Positions 33,659 to 42,196 of a DNA stretch of 64,000 bases are shown here, in pieces. The notes below the pieces were generated by a model. The model worked only from the letters and a program-made list of their open reading frames with translations, was not told the DNA's origin and did not search any database. This DNA is from Lachnospiraceae bacterium (GTDB taxonomy: Bacteria; Bacillota; Clostridia; Lachnospirales; Lachnospiraceae): contig JAFRNR010000036.1 of the NCBI GenBank assembly GCA_017430085.1, positions 1-64,000 of the forward strand, given 5' to 3'. The stretch's first letter is position 1, and the number at the start of each line of letters is the position of its first letter. A program made the position numbers and the translations under genes.

Positions 33659-35583
33659 ACTTCCAGAATTTGTTCTTGCAATTGCTTAAGGTCAGCTTGT
33701 CAGCTTCGATTGTGGCCGGTCTCGTTATGTTGCTCCGCCTTTGCTTTCGGAAAGCGCCGCGCGGTCTTGTCTGCGCACTCTGGCTGCTGGTAGCCGTTCG
33801 TCTGCTGATCCCCAATCTGCCGGAAAGCAAGGTCTCTGTGCTGCCGGAAGCGGTCAGCAGCGGGAGTGCGGTCACCAAGGTCGTCAATACGGTCCCGGAA
33901 GGAGTTGAAATCATCAGGAGTGACGATCCGTCTTTCATGGAGATCGTGGAACGGCGAGATGCGATCCCCAAACGGGACAGCAGTGGTCAGTCTTATGTGA
34001 TTGTCAGCCGCGAGAATTATAAAGCTCCGAAAACGCTGGGGGAAATCTGGCTTCCGGTTTTGACAAAGATCTGGCAGGCAGGCGCAGTCCTGATGCTCCT
34101 GTATATGGCCTGGACTTATTTCAAAGTGTGGCAAAAATCCCGACTCTCGGTTCATCAGGAGGACAATATCTATTTCTGCGACGAACCCGGAACACCTTTC
34201 GTTTTCGGCCTCTTCCGTCCGCGAATTTACGTGCCTTCGGATCTGTCCGACGAAGCGCTGACCTGTGTCCTCGCACATGAGCAGGCGCATATCGCCCGGA
34301 GGGATCCCTTCTGGAAGCTGCTCGGCTTTCTGCTGCTCTGCCTTCACTGGTTCAATCCGGTTCTGTGGTTCAGCTATGTGCTGCTCTGCCGCGACATTGA
34401 AAAAGCCTGTGATGAACGGGCCTTCCGGGGACAGACAATATCTTACCGTAAAGTTTATTCCTCCGCCTTGCTGGCCTTAAACGCTCCGAAACACTGGATC
34501 AGCGCTTGTCCCGTTGCGTTTGGAGAAGTAGGAGTCAAAGAACGGGTCAAGGCGGCCCTGCGCTACAAAAAACCGGCGAAATGGATCGTTGCAGCCATGG
34601 TGGCAGTTTCCGTGATCGCTGCCGGCTGCGCGCTGACGAACCCCAAGGGAACAACGAATACCGATCAGCCTAAAACATCAGCTACTGAAAACCACAGCCA
34701 GGAAACAACGGAGGAATCCATTAAGGGGAAATACGACCGTTACCGGATCTATGCCAGAGAAGGCGATGCCGCCGGAGATGGATGGGTCACCACCTTTATT
34801 TACGAGGACTGGAAGGACAGAGACGGAAAAAGTGCCGAGAAAGTGGTATGTTATGAATATAATATCTGCAATGTACGGTATTGGGATCATCAGCCCGTGA
34901 TCACTTTCTATGCCTCTTACGGCAACTATGGCCAGTTAGGCACCCAAAGCAATCCGGAGCTGTATGCCCGGTTCACGGACGATCCGGAAGGACTGGAAAA
35001 AGATCTGGCGCTGATTGCCGGTCTGCTTCAGTCGGGAACGGAGCCGGAAACCCTGCTGGCGCTGGATCCGGCCACCGTGGAGTTTGAGGTGCTGGACAAG
35101 GACCAGTTTTTCCGGCTGATGCGGGAGGCCTTGACGGCGGATATCCGCGAACCGGACAGACAGAGAAGCTTTGACGGGCTTTATGCCGAAAACTATTACC
35201 GGGAAAAGGTCTTTCTTGACGGTTATATTTTCCGGGTCTCTCTTCTTTGGGGCTGGGGCTTTATGGACGAAGTCTTTATCGATGTGGCCTTGGGAAACGA
35301 GAACGAGTATGTTTTGTTGTCGGATCTGGTAGAGCAGGGGAAAGCCACTGCCGAGCAGCAGGAGGCTTACGCACTGATGCGGCAAATTGCAGAAAACCTG
35401 AAGGGCCGGGAGTATGAGCCGAATTATGGGGCGGAATCTTACAAAAACACCGTCATTGGAACCATTGATTTCGGACGCCTCTATACCATGATGAATGATC
35501 TGATGAACGAGATCTGGCCGGAAGCCTATTATCTGCCCCGGGAAGAAGTCACGCCGGAAAGCCTGCCCATGGTAAACCCTTAA
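33655..35583 (+). CDS. BlaR1-like M56 metallopeptidase with an atypical extracellular sensor domain
   Basis: The 642-residue protein has several membrane helices (about 12-30, 38-54 and 130-150) around a cytoplasmic zinc-protease domain with HEQAH at 208-212 and the family motif HWFNP. A further helix ends in AAGCALTNP near 310-325. The last ~310 residues would be outside. In true BlaR1/MecR1 this part is a penicillin-binding sensor; here I see no resemblance to that fold and no known domain. The protein should relay an outside signal to the BlaI-like repressor by proteolysis. The start is GTG overlapping the repressor stop. The downstream exporters suggest that the signal is a peptide antibiotic or envelope stress rather than a beta-lactam. 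Confidence 0.88.
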   Translation: MNFQNLFLQLLKVSLSASIVAGLVMLLRLCFRKAPRGLVCALWLLVAVRLLIPNLPESKVSVLPEAVSSGSAVTKVVNTVPEGVEIIRSDDPSFMEIVERRDAIPKRDSSGQSYVIVSRENYKAPKTLGEIWLPVLTKIWQAGAVLMLLYMAWTYFKVWQKSRLSVHQEDNIYFCDEPGTPFVFGLFRPRIYVPSDLSDEALTCVLAHEQAHIARRDPFWKLLGFLLLCLHWFNPVLWFSYVLLCRDIEKACDERAFRGQTISYRKVYSSALLALNAPKHWISACPVAFGEVGVKERVKAALRYKKPAKWIVAAMVAVSVIAAGCALTNPKGTTNTDQPKTSATENHSQETTEESIKGKYDRYRIYAREGDAAGDGWVTTFIYEDWKDRDGKSAEKVVCYEYNICNVRYWDHQPVITFYASYGNYGQLGTQSNPELYARFTDDPEGLEKDLALIAGLLQSGTEPETLLALDPATVEFEVLDKDQFFRLMREALTADIREPDRQRSFDGLYAENYYREKVFLDGYIFRVSLLWGWGFMDEVFIDVALGNENEYVLLSDLVEQGKATAEQQEAYALMRQIAENLKGREYEPNYGAESYKNTVIGTIDFGRLYTMMNDLMNEIWPEAYYLPREEVTPESLPMVNP

Positions 35584-35592
35584 GGAGTTGAT

Positions 35593-37563
35593 ATGATTCG
35601 GTGCCGCAATCTGTGGAAAAGCTATGATGCCCGTCCCGTTCTGCGGGAGGTGAATCTTTGTCTGGAGGATAGGGGCTTCTGCCTCCTTCTGGGGGAAAGC
35701 GGCAGCGGCAAAACCACCTTCCTGAATATCCTGGCCGGCATGCTGCCTTTTGAAGAGGGCACCATCGAATGGCAGGGAGAAGTCTTTGACCGCAAACTGC
35801 CCGAAATGTTGCGTGGCGAGGCGGAATACATCACGCAGGAGCCCTTCTTTGCGGATTTCTTAAGTGTGTCGGATAACCTGAAACTTTTAGGTGTTTCGGA
35901 CGAAGCCGCAAAGAAAAGTCTTGCCCGCTTCGGTCTTTCGGAGAAAAAAGACCAGCTCCCGCCGACCCTTTCCGGCGGGGAACGCCAGCGTCTGGCACTG
36001 GCAAGAGCCTTGCTGAAGGGCCGGAAAGTATTGCTTCTGGACGAACCGACGGCGGCTCTGGATGAAAGCAATAAGCGCAGGATATTCGAGCTTCTACGGG
36101 ACCTGTCCGGGGATGTCCTGGTTTTATGCGCAACGCACGATCCGGATGCTAAAGGCTATGCAGACATGGTTCTGGAGTTTAGCAAAGAAACGGGTAAAGT
36201 CAAAGAGATTCCCGGTCAGTTCCCCTCTTCCGCTTCTCTGGAACGGTTTTCCGGAAACGGGCCTTCAAAGGAACTTCTTCCCGAAAGCGGAAACGATGCT
36301 CTCCCCTTCCTGAAAAAATGGTTCCGATCCGGCCGCCGGGAACGATTTTCCCGCATCTGCTTCATCTTTTTCCTGACGATGGTCCTGTGCCTGGTCTGTC
36401 TGGCGGACACGCCCGCGCACAAAAGCGACGTGACCATGGATAAGCTGTATCACCTGAACATGCTGACGCTGACCCTCCACGGTGAGCTGGATGCAATTGC
36501 TGTTCTGCCTGAAGATCCCCGCCTCCGATTCCTACAGTTTGATTACAACAACTGCCCCGACGGGATCGAGTATTCCCCAGACGTGCTGATGTATGAACTG
36601 CCGGACTATGAAGTGGTCCTGAATATTCTTCCGAACGATCCGTCGCTGTGTCTGGTCAGCAGCCGGATCCGGTTCGGTTCCTGGTTTACCGGACCGGATC
36701 AGATCATACTTTCCCCTGCGATGGCAGAGAAACTGGCCGGGAAACGGGCGGAAAAACTGATCGGGAGCACGATCAAAAAGAACCTCTATAAGCGGGGCGG
36801 GGTTCTTCTGACGATCGTCGGCATCACGGAGGAACTGACGCAGGCGGAACGGATCTATCTGAGCGCGGCCGGGACCAATATCGCCTGCGGCGAGTATGCT
36901 ATACCCGAAAATGATCAGGGTCTGTTCTATGTCAGTGCATCCACGGCAGACATTTACCGGAATGATGAAAGCTTTCACACAAACAGCGGCGGCTGGCAGC
37001 AGACATATCACCTGTATTTCGACGGTTACAAGGAAATGGACGGATATTTCCGGGATCATGCGGCAGATTTGAAAGAAAAATACGGACAGGATATTATCCT
37101 GGAAAAGGCCGGTCTGCCGCTGGAATATGCGCTGAGCTGGCCTCTCGTCACAGAGATCCTGCTCCCGTCAGCCGCATTGGCGACTCTGCTGACCGGTCTC
37201 TTCTACGGCATACTGCGCCGAACGGAATTCCTTTATAATAGCCGTTTTGTGGCGGTATTTGAGTATGCGGGCTTTGAAAAGAAGAAGCTGCTGCGGCAGC
37301 TGACGCTTTTGTCATTGCTGGAACTGGCTAAGCAGCTGCTGGCAGCTGCCATATTGACGGCCATCCTGACGGTGACCGTAAACGTGATCAATCGCCGGCG
37401 CTTTCTGGTCCCGCTGGAGATCTTCAGTTACAATTCCTGGCTGATCGCCGGCTTTATCTTCCTGCTTTTCGGAATGGCCTGGCTGGTGCTGCGCATCACG
37501 TTCAAGCGCTTTCACTCGGGAAGCTGGTACGAACTGCTGATGGCGGCCCGGGATCTTCTGTAG
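35593..37563 (+). CDS. MacB-like ABC transporter, fused ATPase and FtsX-type permease (first)
   Basis: The 656-residue protein starts with an ABC ATPase (Walker A GESGSGKTT, signature LSGGERQR, Walker B LLLDEP, H-loop CATHD; about 1-200). A linker and a helix near 255-275 follow, then a large outside region (about 280-500) and three C-terminal helices (about 505-640). This is the fused MacB topology, in which the outer domain and helices transmit ATP-driven motion. Such transporters expel antimicrobial peptides or relieve envelope-targeting antibiotics. The gene is nine bases after the BlaR1-like gene and 12 before a paralogue, so the two may work as a heterodimer. Confidence 0.88.
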   Translation: MIRCRNLWKSYDARPVLREVNLCLEDRGFCLLLGESGSGKTTFLNILAGMLPFEEGTIEWQGEVFDRKLPEMLRGEAEYITQEPFFADFLSVSDNLKLLGVSDEAAKKSLARFGLSEKKDQLPPTLSGGERQRLALARALLKGRKVLLLDEPTAALDESNKRRIFELLRDLSGDVLVLCATHDPDAKGYADMVLEFSKETGKVKEIPGQFPSSASLERFSGNGPSKELLPESGNDALPFLKKWFRSGRRERFSRICFIFFLTMVLCLVCLADTPAHKSDVTMDKLYHLNMLTLTLHGELDAIAVLPEDPRLRFLQFDYNNCPDGIEYSPDVLMYELPDYEVVLNILPNDPSLCLVSSRIRFGSWFTGPDQIILSPAMAEKLAGKRAEKLIGSTIKKNLYKRGGVLLTIVGITEELTQAERIYLSAAGTNIACGEYAIPENDQGLFYVSASTADIYRNDESFHTNSGGWQQTYHLYFDGYKEMDGYFRDHAADLKEKYGQDIILEKAGLPLEYALSWPLVTEILLPSAALATLLTGLFYGILRRTEFLYNSRFVAVFEYAGFEKKKLLRQLTLLSLLELAKQLLAAAILTAILTVTVNVINRRRFLVPLEIFSYNSWLIAGFIFLLFGMAWLVLRITFKRFHSGSWYELLMAARDLL

Positions 37564-37575
37564 AGGAGGCGCGGC

Positions 37576-39375
37576 ATGGAAATTCGTCTGGAAAACGTTT
37601 CGAAAAGCTATGACCGGCCGGTGCTGAAGGACCTGAACATCCGCTTTGAAAGCGGCAAACTGTATGTGATAAAAGGCGTCAGCGGCTGCGGAAAAACCAC
37701 GCTTCTCAACATCATCGGCGGCGTGGAAAAAGAATATGAGGGCCGGATGGTCTGCGAGCCGCAGAAGCTGCGCAGCGCCTACATATTCCAGCGGAGCCTG
37801 CTGCTTTCTGCGCTGACAGTGCGGGAAAACCTGGAGCTGATCCGGGAAAACGCGGATGCGGTGAAGGAACAGGCGGAGGCGCTGGGGATCGGCAGTCTTC
37901 TGGATAAATTGCCCGGAACGATCTCAGGCGGCGAGCGCCAGCGGGCCGCGATCGAGAGGGCTTTGCTGCGGGAGCCGCAGCTGCTGCTGGCGGATGAGCC
38001 CACCGCTTCGCTGGACGATGAAAATTCCCGGAAGATCGCGGAGCGGATCGCGGCACTGAAGCGGGAGGACCGCATCGTGATCGCGGCGACGCATGAAGAC
38101 TATTTTGATGAGTATGCAGACGAGATCCTGCAGCTGCATTACGGAGTCATCACGCAGGTAAAAGAAGCGGCGCCTGCTGTTCCCGCAGAACCCTGTTCCG
38201 AAGAAAAAAAGGCCGCTTTTGCCGGGTCCTCCCATGGCCGGCTCGGCGGACTGACCTATGTTCTGAAGCGGCAGCCGGGTCTGCTGAAGCCGTCAAAACT
38301 CCTGCTCGCTGCCCTCTTTTTCCTGATCATTCTGCTGGGCTCCGCGCTGCAGAAAAACGTCACTTCGGAAGCGATCCGTCTGTACCGGCAGGACCGGCCG
38401 GTTGACCTGGTAAAGCTGCAGCAAAGCGTGATAGACGGTCTGGACGAAGAGACAAAAAACCGTCTGACGATCTATGATAATTATTACGCCGAAGACGGGG
38501 ACATGACAGCCTATTACCTCCTCCCGAAAGAACTGAGCGTATTGGGCTGCACCGGCTCCATCAAATGCGGCCGCTTCCCGGAAAAAGACGCTGAGGTACT
38601 GGTTAACGAGACTCTGGCCGGCGATCTTTCCGGAGACACTGCGCATCCCGAAAAATGCCTGGGCCGGTCCTTCCGCTTCTGCGGGCTGGATCTGACGGTC
38701 AGCGGGATCGTGAACAATGAAGGATACCGGGGAGAATTCCGCCGCGACTGGTACTATGCATACGGAAAAGACAACGAACCGCTCCGGACGGAGGACCGCC
38801 ATCTGTTCCTCGCATATTCTCTGCTGAAGACGATCGGGACGAAAAAAGAAAACCAGAGGAATGCGGTTGTTATGGCCAGCAGCCCCGGCCTCTGGAACGA
38901 CGAAGCCCTGCAGGACCGGCTGCGTTCCCGGGAAGATGATACTCTGAACGATTATCTGCAATACATCCATGAATTGAGCAGACAGACGGAATACTATGTT
39001 CGAATTGCATTCATCGTGCTGCTCGCGCTCTTTGCCATCGCCTGTCTGTACATGGTTTCCGTAATCCGGCTGGAACTGTTTTACCGGCGCCGGGAGTTGG
39101 GGTATCTGCAGATCTTCGGCCTCTCCCGAGGCCGCACCCGCCGGCTGATCCTTCTGGAATATGCTGTAAAGTTGGTAGGGTCCCTTCTTCTCGCGGCAGC
39201 CGCGTATGTATTGCTGGCGACGGCCTATGCGCTGGCTTTTCACGGAGGTTTTCAGCTTCCGGATGCGGCACAAACGGGCAGTATGATTGCCGCTTTGACA
39301 CTTATGTATCTGACAACGGTGTGGCTGACGTCGGCCGTCTTTCTGCGCAGAAGCATTATTCAGCTGATCACGTGA
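37576..39375 (+). CDS. MacB-like ABC transporter, fused ATPase and FtsX-type permease (second)
   Basis: The 599-residue paralogue of the preceding protein has an ATPase (GVSGCGKTT, ISGGERQR, LLLADEP; about 1-200), a linker, a helix near 240-260, an outside region (about 265-465) and three C-terminal helices including YRRRELGYLQIFGLSRGRTR, the loop typical of FtsX/MacB permeases. AGGAGG precedes the ATG. It closes the BlaI-regulated operon; a strong terminator follows. Heterodimer formation with the first transporter is inferred from tandem order and similar build. Confidence 0.88.
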   Translation: MEIRLENVSKSYDRPVLKDLNIRFESGKLYVIKGVSGCGKTTLLNIIGGVEKEYEGRMVCEPQKLRSAYIFQRSLLLSALTVRENLELIRENADAVKEQAEALGIGSLLDKLPGTISGGERQRAAIERALLREPQLLLADEPTASLDDENSRKIAERIAALKREDRIVIAATHEDYFDEYADEILQLHYGVITQVKEAAPAVPAEPCSEEKKAAFAGSSHGRLGGLTYVLKRQPGLLKPSKLLLAALFFLIILLGSALQKNVTSEAIRLYRQDRPVDLVKLQQSVIDGLDEETKNRLTIYDNYYAEDGDMTAYYLLPKELSVLGCTGSIKCGRFPEKDAEVLVNETLAGDLSGDTAHPEKCLGRSFRFCGLDLTVSGIVNNEGYRGEFRRDWYYAYGKDNEPLRTEDRHLFLAYSLLKTIGTKKENQRNAVVMASSPGLWNDEALQDRLRSREDDTLNDYLQYIHELSRQTEYYVRIAFIVLLALFAIACLYMVSVIRLELFYRRRELGYLQIFGLSRGRTRRLILLEYAVKLVGSLLLAAAAYVLLATAYALAFHGGFQLPDAAQTGSMIAALTLMYLTTVWLTSAVFLRRSIIQLIT

Positions 39376-39424
39376 AGGCGAAGTCAGGCATCCCCTCTCC
39401 ACTAAAAAATGTCTCATATTCTTG

Positions 39425-39467
39425 CCCGGCTGCGACAGAACAAACCGCAGCCGGGTTTTGTCATTTT
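39425..39467 (+). terminator. Terminator of the BlaI/BlaR1-ABC operon
   Basis: CCCGGCTGCG (39425-39434) pairs perfectly with CGCAGCCGGG (39446-39455), followed by TTTTGTCATTTTT. Confidence 0.88.
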
Positions 39468-39527
39468 TCACGCTCTCGCTTTCCCCGCTTGATTCTCCAA
39501 AAATCGAACAAATGTTTGCAAAAGTCC

Positions 39528-39556
39528 TTGGCGGATCCAAACACATGTTCTATTAT
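39528..39556 (+). promoter_or_regulatory. Promoter of the mobile-element right-end leader
   Basis: TTGGCG (39528-39533), 17 bases and TATTAT (39551-39556) would begin a transcript that runs through a short peptide frame and a hairpin terminator. Confidence 0.55.
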
Positions 39557-39610
39557 AGTCTTGCCGCCGTGCCAGAGGCACCTGTGTATCCGAAAGGAGA
39601 GGCGGTGACG

Positions 39611-39646
39611 ATGCCTGTTATTGGCCGGGAAAAAACAAACCGGTAA
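39611..39646 (+). CDS. Putative 11-residue leader peptide
   Basis: The frame ATG to TAA encodes MPVIGREKTNR. It lies about 50 bases downstream of a promoter, has an AAAGGAGAGG ribosome site, and precedes a structured terminator at 39727-39799. This layout resembles attenuation leaders. It could equally be chance; no experiment or comparison is available here. Confidence 0.35.
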   Translation: MPVIGREKTNR

Positions 39647-39726
39647 GCGCTCGCACATTTGTAGGCCGTCGATGTAAACCGCACTGGCGTATTCGACCGC
39701 CGCCCAGAGGTCAGCTTAACTGTTCA

Positions 39727-39799
39727 CGCATCGTACTAATCCGGACCGTAAAGGTGGATTGCTTCCACCTCTGGTTTTGATTGGTACGGTGCGTTTTTT
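39727..39799 (+). ncRNA. Structured leader RNA or attenuator ending in a terminator
   Basis: A 15-bp stem (39727-39741 with 39779-39793) includes two G-U pairs, which argues for an RNA structure. It encloses a second 7-bp hairpin (39752-39758 with 39764-39770). TTTTTT follows directly. It sits between the leader peptide and the mobile-element genes at 39.9 kb. It may be a terminated small RNA or a transcription attenuator for those genes. Confidence 0.5.
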
Positions 39800-39911
39800 A
39801 TCCTCCGGTCAGAAAAAAAATTTCGAGGTTTCGAAAATTATTACAGGCATCCGGCACCTTGACAACTGAATATCTGCCAGACAAACCAGCAAAAAGGAGG
39901 GAGGTGATACT

Positions 39912-40115
39912 ATGCCGAGAATGTCTCAAAAAGACAAACTGTACTGGGATTTTTTCCTGGATCCGTCCACCGGCCGCCGGAAATACAACCATGTCTGCCG
40001 CTGCTGTACGCATAGTTGCATGCAGAGTTTCAGGGCAGAATTGATCTGCTGCCCGAAGTATCTCGGCAAGCGCAGCAAAGCAGGACGGGCAGGAGCGGAA
40101 GAAGGTGGGAAGTAA
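39912..40115 (+). CDS. Small cysteine-rich mobile-element protein
   Basis: The 67-residue protein contains MSQKDKLYWDFFLDPSTGRR, YNHVCRCCTHSCMQSFRAEL and CCPKYLGKRSK. The six clustered cysteines could bind zinc. I recall similar short proteins (K-L-x-W-x-F-F-L start, C-x2-C-x3-C centre) near the recombinase end of integrative elements in Clostridia, but cannot check this. A very strong site, AGGAGGGAGGTGAT, precedes the ATG. The function is unknown, perhaps a regulator of transfer or recombination. Confidence 0.72.
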   Translation: MPRMSQKDKLYWDFFLDPSTGRRKYNHVCRCCTHSCMQSFRAELICCPKYLGKRSKAGRAGAEEGGK

Positions 40116-40451
40116 AGGAAGTGAAATCGGGTGAATCGGGCCGTAAAGGGCTTTTGACAGAGAAACTCACGATGAAGCCTCTCCGGAGCCAAAACAGGGC
40201 AAATAACAGTCGAAAAACGCCCCAAAACGCGACGGAAAACAGAGGGTTTATCGCCGTTTTTCGGGAGAGATGAATCAGACCGGGATCTTCGTCGGCAGCC
40301 GTTGCACGGAAGCGTATACGGCGGCAGAGCGGCATCGGCGTTCTCCCCTCTCATACTCTCCCCTATTATTAAGAACTACCATCCTTACTGAGAAAGGATA
40401 ATAGTTATTTATATATTTAGTTATTAAAAGCTGGAAAAAAAGGAGAACACT
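40116..40451. other. Non-coding gap within the mobile-element end
   Basis: No gene is supported. An imperfect inverted repeat, AACTACCATCCTT with AAGGATAATAGTT (about 40374-40406), followed by an AT-rich tract, could be a terminator or binding site just upstream of the next gene. Frames on either strand here lack ribosome sites. Confidence 0.4.
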
Positions 40452-40748
40452 ATGAATGACGTTATGACGCGGCAAGAATTCGCCGCATCCGATTATGTCA
40501 GGAATGATTACGAGTACAATACCAAGATTGGCACTTTTGAAGCGAAGCTCGTCATGAAAGCCGAAGCTCATGGAAAGAAGTTGAGAGTATTCCTTGAGTT
40601 TGATGACGGCAGGAAGATCATTGCACCGGTCTATTGGTTCAATGGCTATCTGGGGTTCCGCGAAATCCCGAACGGAAGCCGGGTCAGGATCACGTACATG
40701 GAACGCACCACAGGTGTTTACCCGGGCAAGGCGGAGGTGATCTGGTGA
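40452..40748 (+). CDS. Small conserved-looking mobile-element protein, function unknown
   Basis: The 98-residue soluble protein is rich in beta-strand-like sequence (FEAKLVMKAEAHGKKLRVFL, FDDGRKIIAPVYWFNGYLGF, GSRVRITYMERTTGVYPGK) and may be an OB- or SH3-like fold. AAGGAGAACACT precedes the ATG. Codon use is less GC-biased than the backbone. It lies among other short element genes; no function is assigned. Confidence 0.68.
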   Translation: MNDVMTRQEFAASDYVRNDYEYNTKIGTFEAKLVMKAEAHGKKLRVFLEFDDGRKIIAPVYWFNGYLGFREIPNGSRVRITYMERTTGVYPGKAEVIW

Positions 40749-40887
40749 GACAGTCAGAATCTGAAACAGTACATGGTATTGACCTAGCAAGCAACGTCTC
40801 TGTACGGACAAAACAGGTTTTGTCGCGACAGAGACCACTTGTCAGGGAGCATCCCTGAGACCCCTCGGGCAAAAAGGAGGTTACAGC

Positions 40888-41169
40888 ATGGAACAGAATA
40901 AACAGCCTGATGTCTGGAGCGCGTTTGCTGCGCTTCTCTCAGATATCATGGCCAGGCATTTTAACGAGATCGATCTGAGCAGGCTTCCCGCATTCAGGTT
41001 GACAGGTATCTTTCGGGAAATGGCGGAAAGGATTCGGGAATACTTGCAGGCAAGGCGAAAAGCGCTTCTTTCCGGTCGGTCACTCATGTACGATTTCAAG
41101 CTCCGGACCAGATCAGAAGAATGTTTTATTGAGCAGAAAGCTCCGCTTGACAAACCGGAACCGCCGTGA
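40888..41169 (+). CDS. Small mobile-element protein, function unknown
   Basis: The 93-residue protein is mostly helical (DVWSAFAALLSDIMARHFNE, LTGIFREMAERIREYLQARR) with no membrane segment. A strong AAGGAGG site precedes the ATG. The 139 bases before it contain several short inverted repeats but no clear gene. The stop overlaps the operator region of the Xre gene. I do not recognise the family. Confidence 0.65.
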   Translation: MEQNKQPDVWSAFAALLSDIMARHFNEIDLSRLPAFRLTGIFREMAERIREYLQARRKALLSGRSLMYDFKLRTRSEECFIEQKAPLDKPEPP

Positions 41170-41171
41170 TA

Positions 41172-41205
41172 TTGTCCGCTTATGCGGATTATCCGTATAA
41201 GCGGA
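41172..41205 (+). promoter_or_regulatory. Promoter-operator of the Xre regulator
   Basis: TTGTCC (41172-41177), 17 bases and GTATAA (41195-41200) form a promoter. The same bases contain a 13-base inverted repeat with one mismatch (TCCGCTTATGCGG at 41175-41187; CCGTATAAGCGGA at 41193-41205). Overlap of operator and promoter suggests autorepression by the Xre protein. Confidence 0.62.
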
Positions 41206-41228
41206 ATTTAACTCGAGGAGGTTTCGAA

Positions 41229-41585
41229 ATGACGATCAGCGAAAGACTTTTTCAAATCATGGAGGAGCAGCATATATCTCAGGTGGAGCTGTCCAGACGG
41301 ACCGGGATCTCTACCCGGACCATCAGTGACTGGCGGAAGAAAAAGACCAATCCCGGCGCAGATAAGATCCTCATCATCTGCGAAGTACTGAATCTGGATC
41401 CCAAGACCCTGCTGGCCGGTGCAGGACGTTCGGAGATGCCCGGGGAGGCATCATACACCGTACCGGAAGAAACAGACGCGATGGTCATGGAGGAAAAGAT
41501 GCTCTATGACTATCGCCAACTGTCCGATGCAAAAAAGCGTCGTCTGCTGGCCTATATGAACATGCTGCAGAACACGAAGGAGTAG
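41229..41585 (+). CDS. Xre-family helix-turn-helix regulator
   Basis: The 118-residue protein has an N-terminal Xre domain (ISQVELSRRTGISTRTISDWRKKKTNP) and a C-terminal helical tail ending LSDAKKRRLLAYMNMLQNTK. GAGGAGG lies seven bases before the chosen ATG. A promoter-overlapping palindrome just upstream suggests self-regulation. In integrative elements such regulators control excision or toxin-antitoxin pairs. It ends three bases before the next gene, with which it is surely co-transcribed. Confidence 0.88.
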   Translation: MTISERLFQIMEEQHISQVELSRRTGISTRTISDWRKKKTNPGADKILIICEVLNLDPKTLLAGAGRSEMPGEASYTVPEETDAMVMEEKMLYDYRQLSDAKKRRLLAYMNMLQNTKE

Positions 41586-41588
41586 TCC

Positions 41589-42113
41589 ATGGAGAGAAAT
41601 GTATCGATTATATGGGATGCCGACGGACACAAAATCGTTCTGATAAACGAGATCCGCTTCAAAGGCAAGCGTTCGATCAATTGGGAGGAAGTCAGAGAAT
41701 ACCTGAAATCCTTTGTCGGCGAATTCTACAAGATTGCTGACACAGAGGATATCGTATATATCGGCAAGGATCTGCCGGATGAATATACCGGTTCTGAGTA
41801 TACATATAGTTTGAAAGGCACTGCAGCCAAAGCAAAAGCGAATGCCGCGCAGGGGCTGGGAGAAATGCTGGAGATCGCCGCCGGCGGAAAATATACCCCC
41901 AATCGCAAGGCGAAACATGCCGTGGACGCCGCAAACGGCTGGTACCGGTATGAATCGCGCTTTGCCCTGCCGGTCTACGGAGAGGACGGTGAAATCGACC
42001 GATACAATGTCTTCCGGGTATATATGATCATCCGGCACAATCTGGACGGAAACAAATACCTCTATGATGTGATCAACGTAAAAAAAGAAACGAGCAACCC
42101 GCGTGGCTGTTAA
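41589..42113 (+). CDS. Mobile-element protein, possibly BECR-fold nuclease-related, function uncertain
   Basis: The 174-residue protein contains INEIRFKGKRSINWEEVREY, LPDEYTGSEYTYSLKG, AKAKANAAQGLGEMLEIA, KHAVDAANGWYRYESRFALP and LYDVINVKKETSNP. This pattern reminds me of LPD3/PBECR-type domains found in mobile-element polyproteins and toxins, but I cannot verify it. It follows the Xre gene by three bases, which is the order of many toxin-antitoxin pairs, and lies just before the recombinase. Alternative: an accessory factor for recombination. Confidence 0.68.
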   Translation: MERNVSIIWDADGHKIVLINEIRFKGKRSINWEEVREYLKSFVGEFYKIADTEDIVYIGKDLPDEYTGSEYTYSLKGTAAKAKANAAQGLGEMLEIAAGGKYTPNRKAKHAVDAANGWYRYESRFALPVYGEDGEIDRYNVFRVYMIIRHNLDGNKYLYDVINVKKETSNPRGC

Positions 42114-42196
42114 GAAACTCTTAACACGTACGGTAAAAAACCCGCTTCTTTCAAGCAGAACAATAGCACAGTACTGCAGGAAAAGTCAAGAGGAAA

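Noticed and set aside
39422..39646. Plus-strand frame of about 74 residues over the terminator and leader region
   Set aside because: It begins inside the ABC operon terminator and has no ribosome site; only its last 11 codons have one, annotated as a possible leader peptide.
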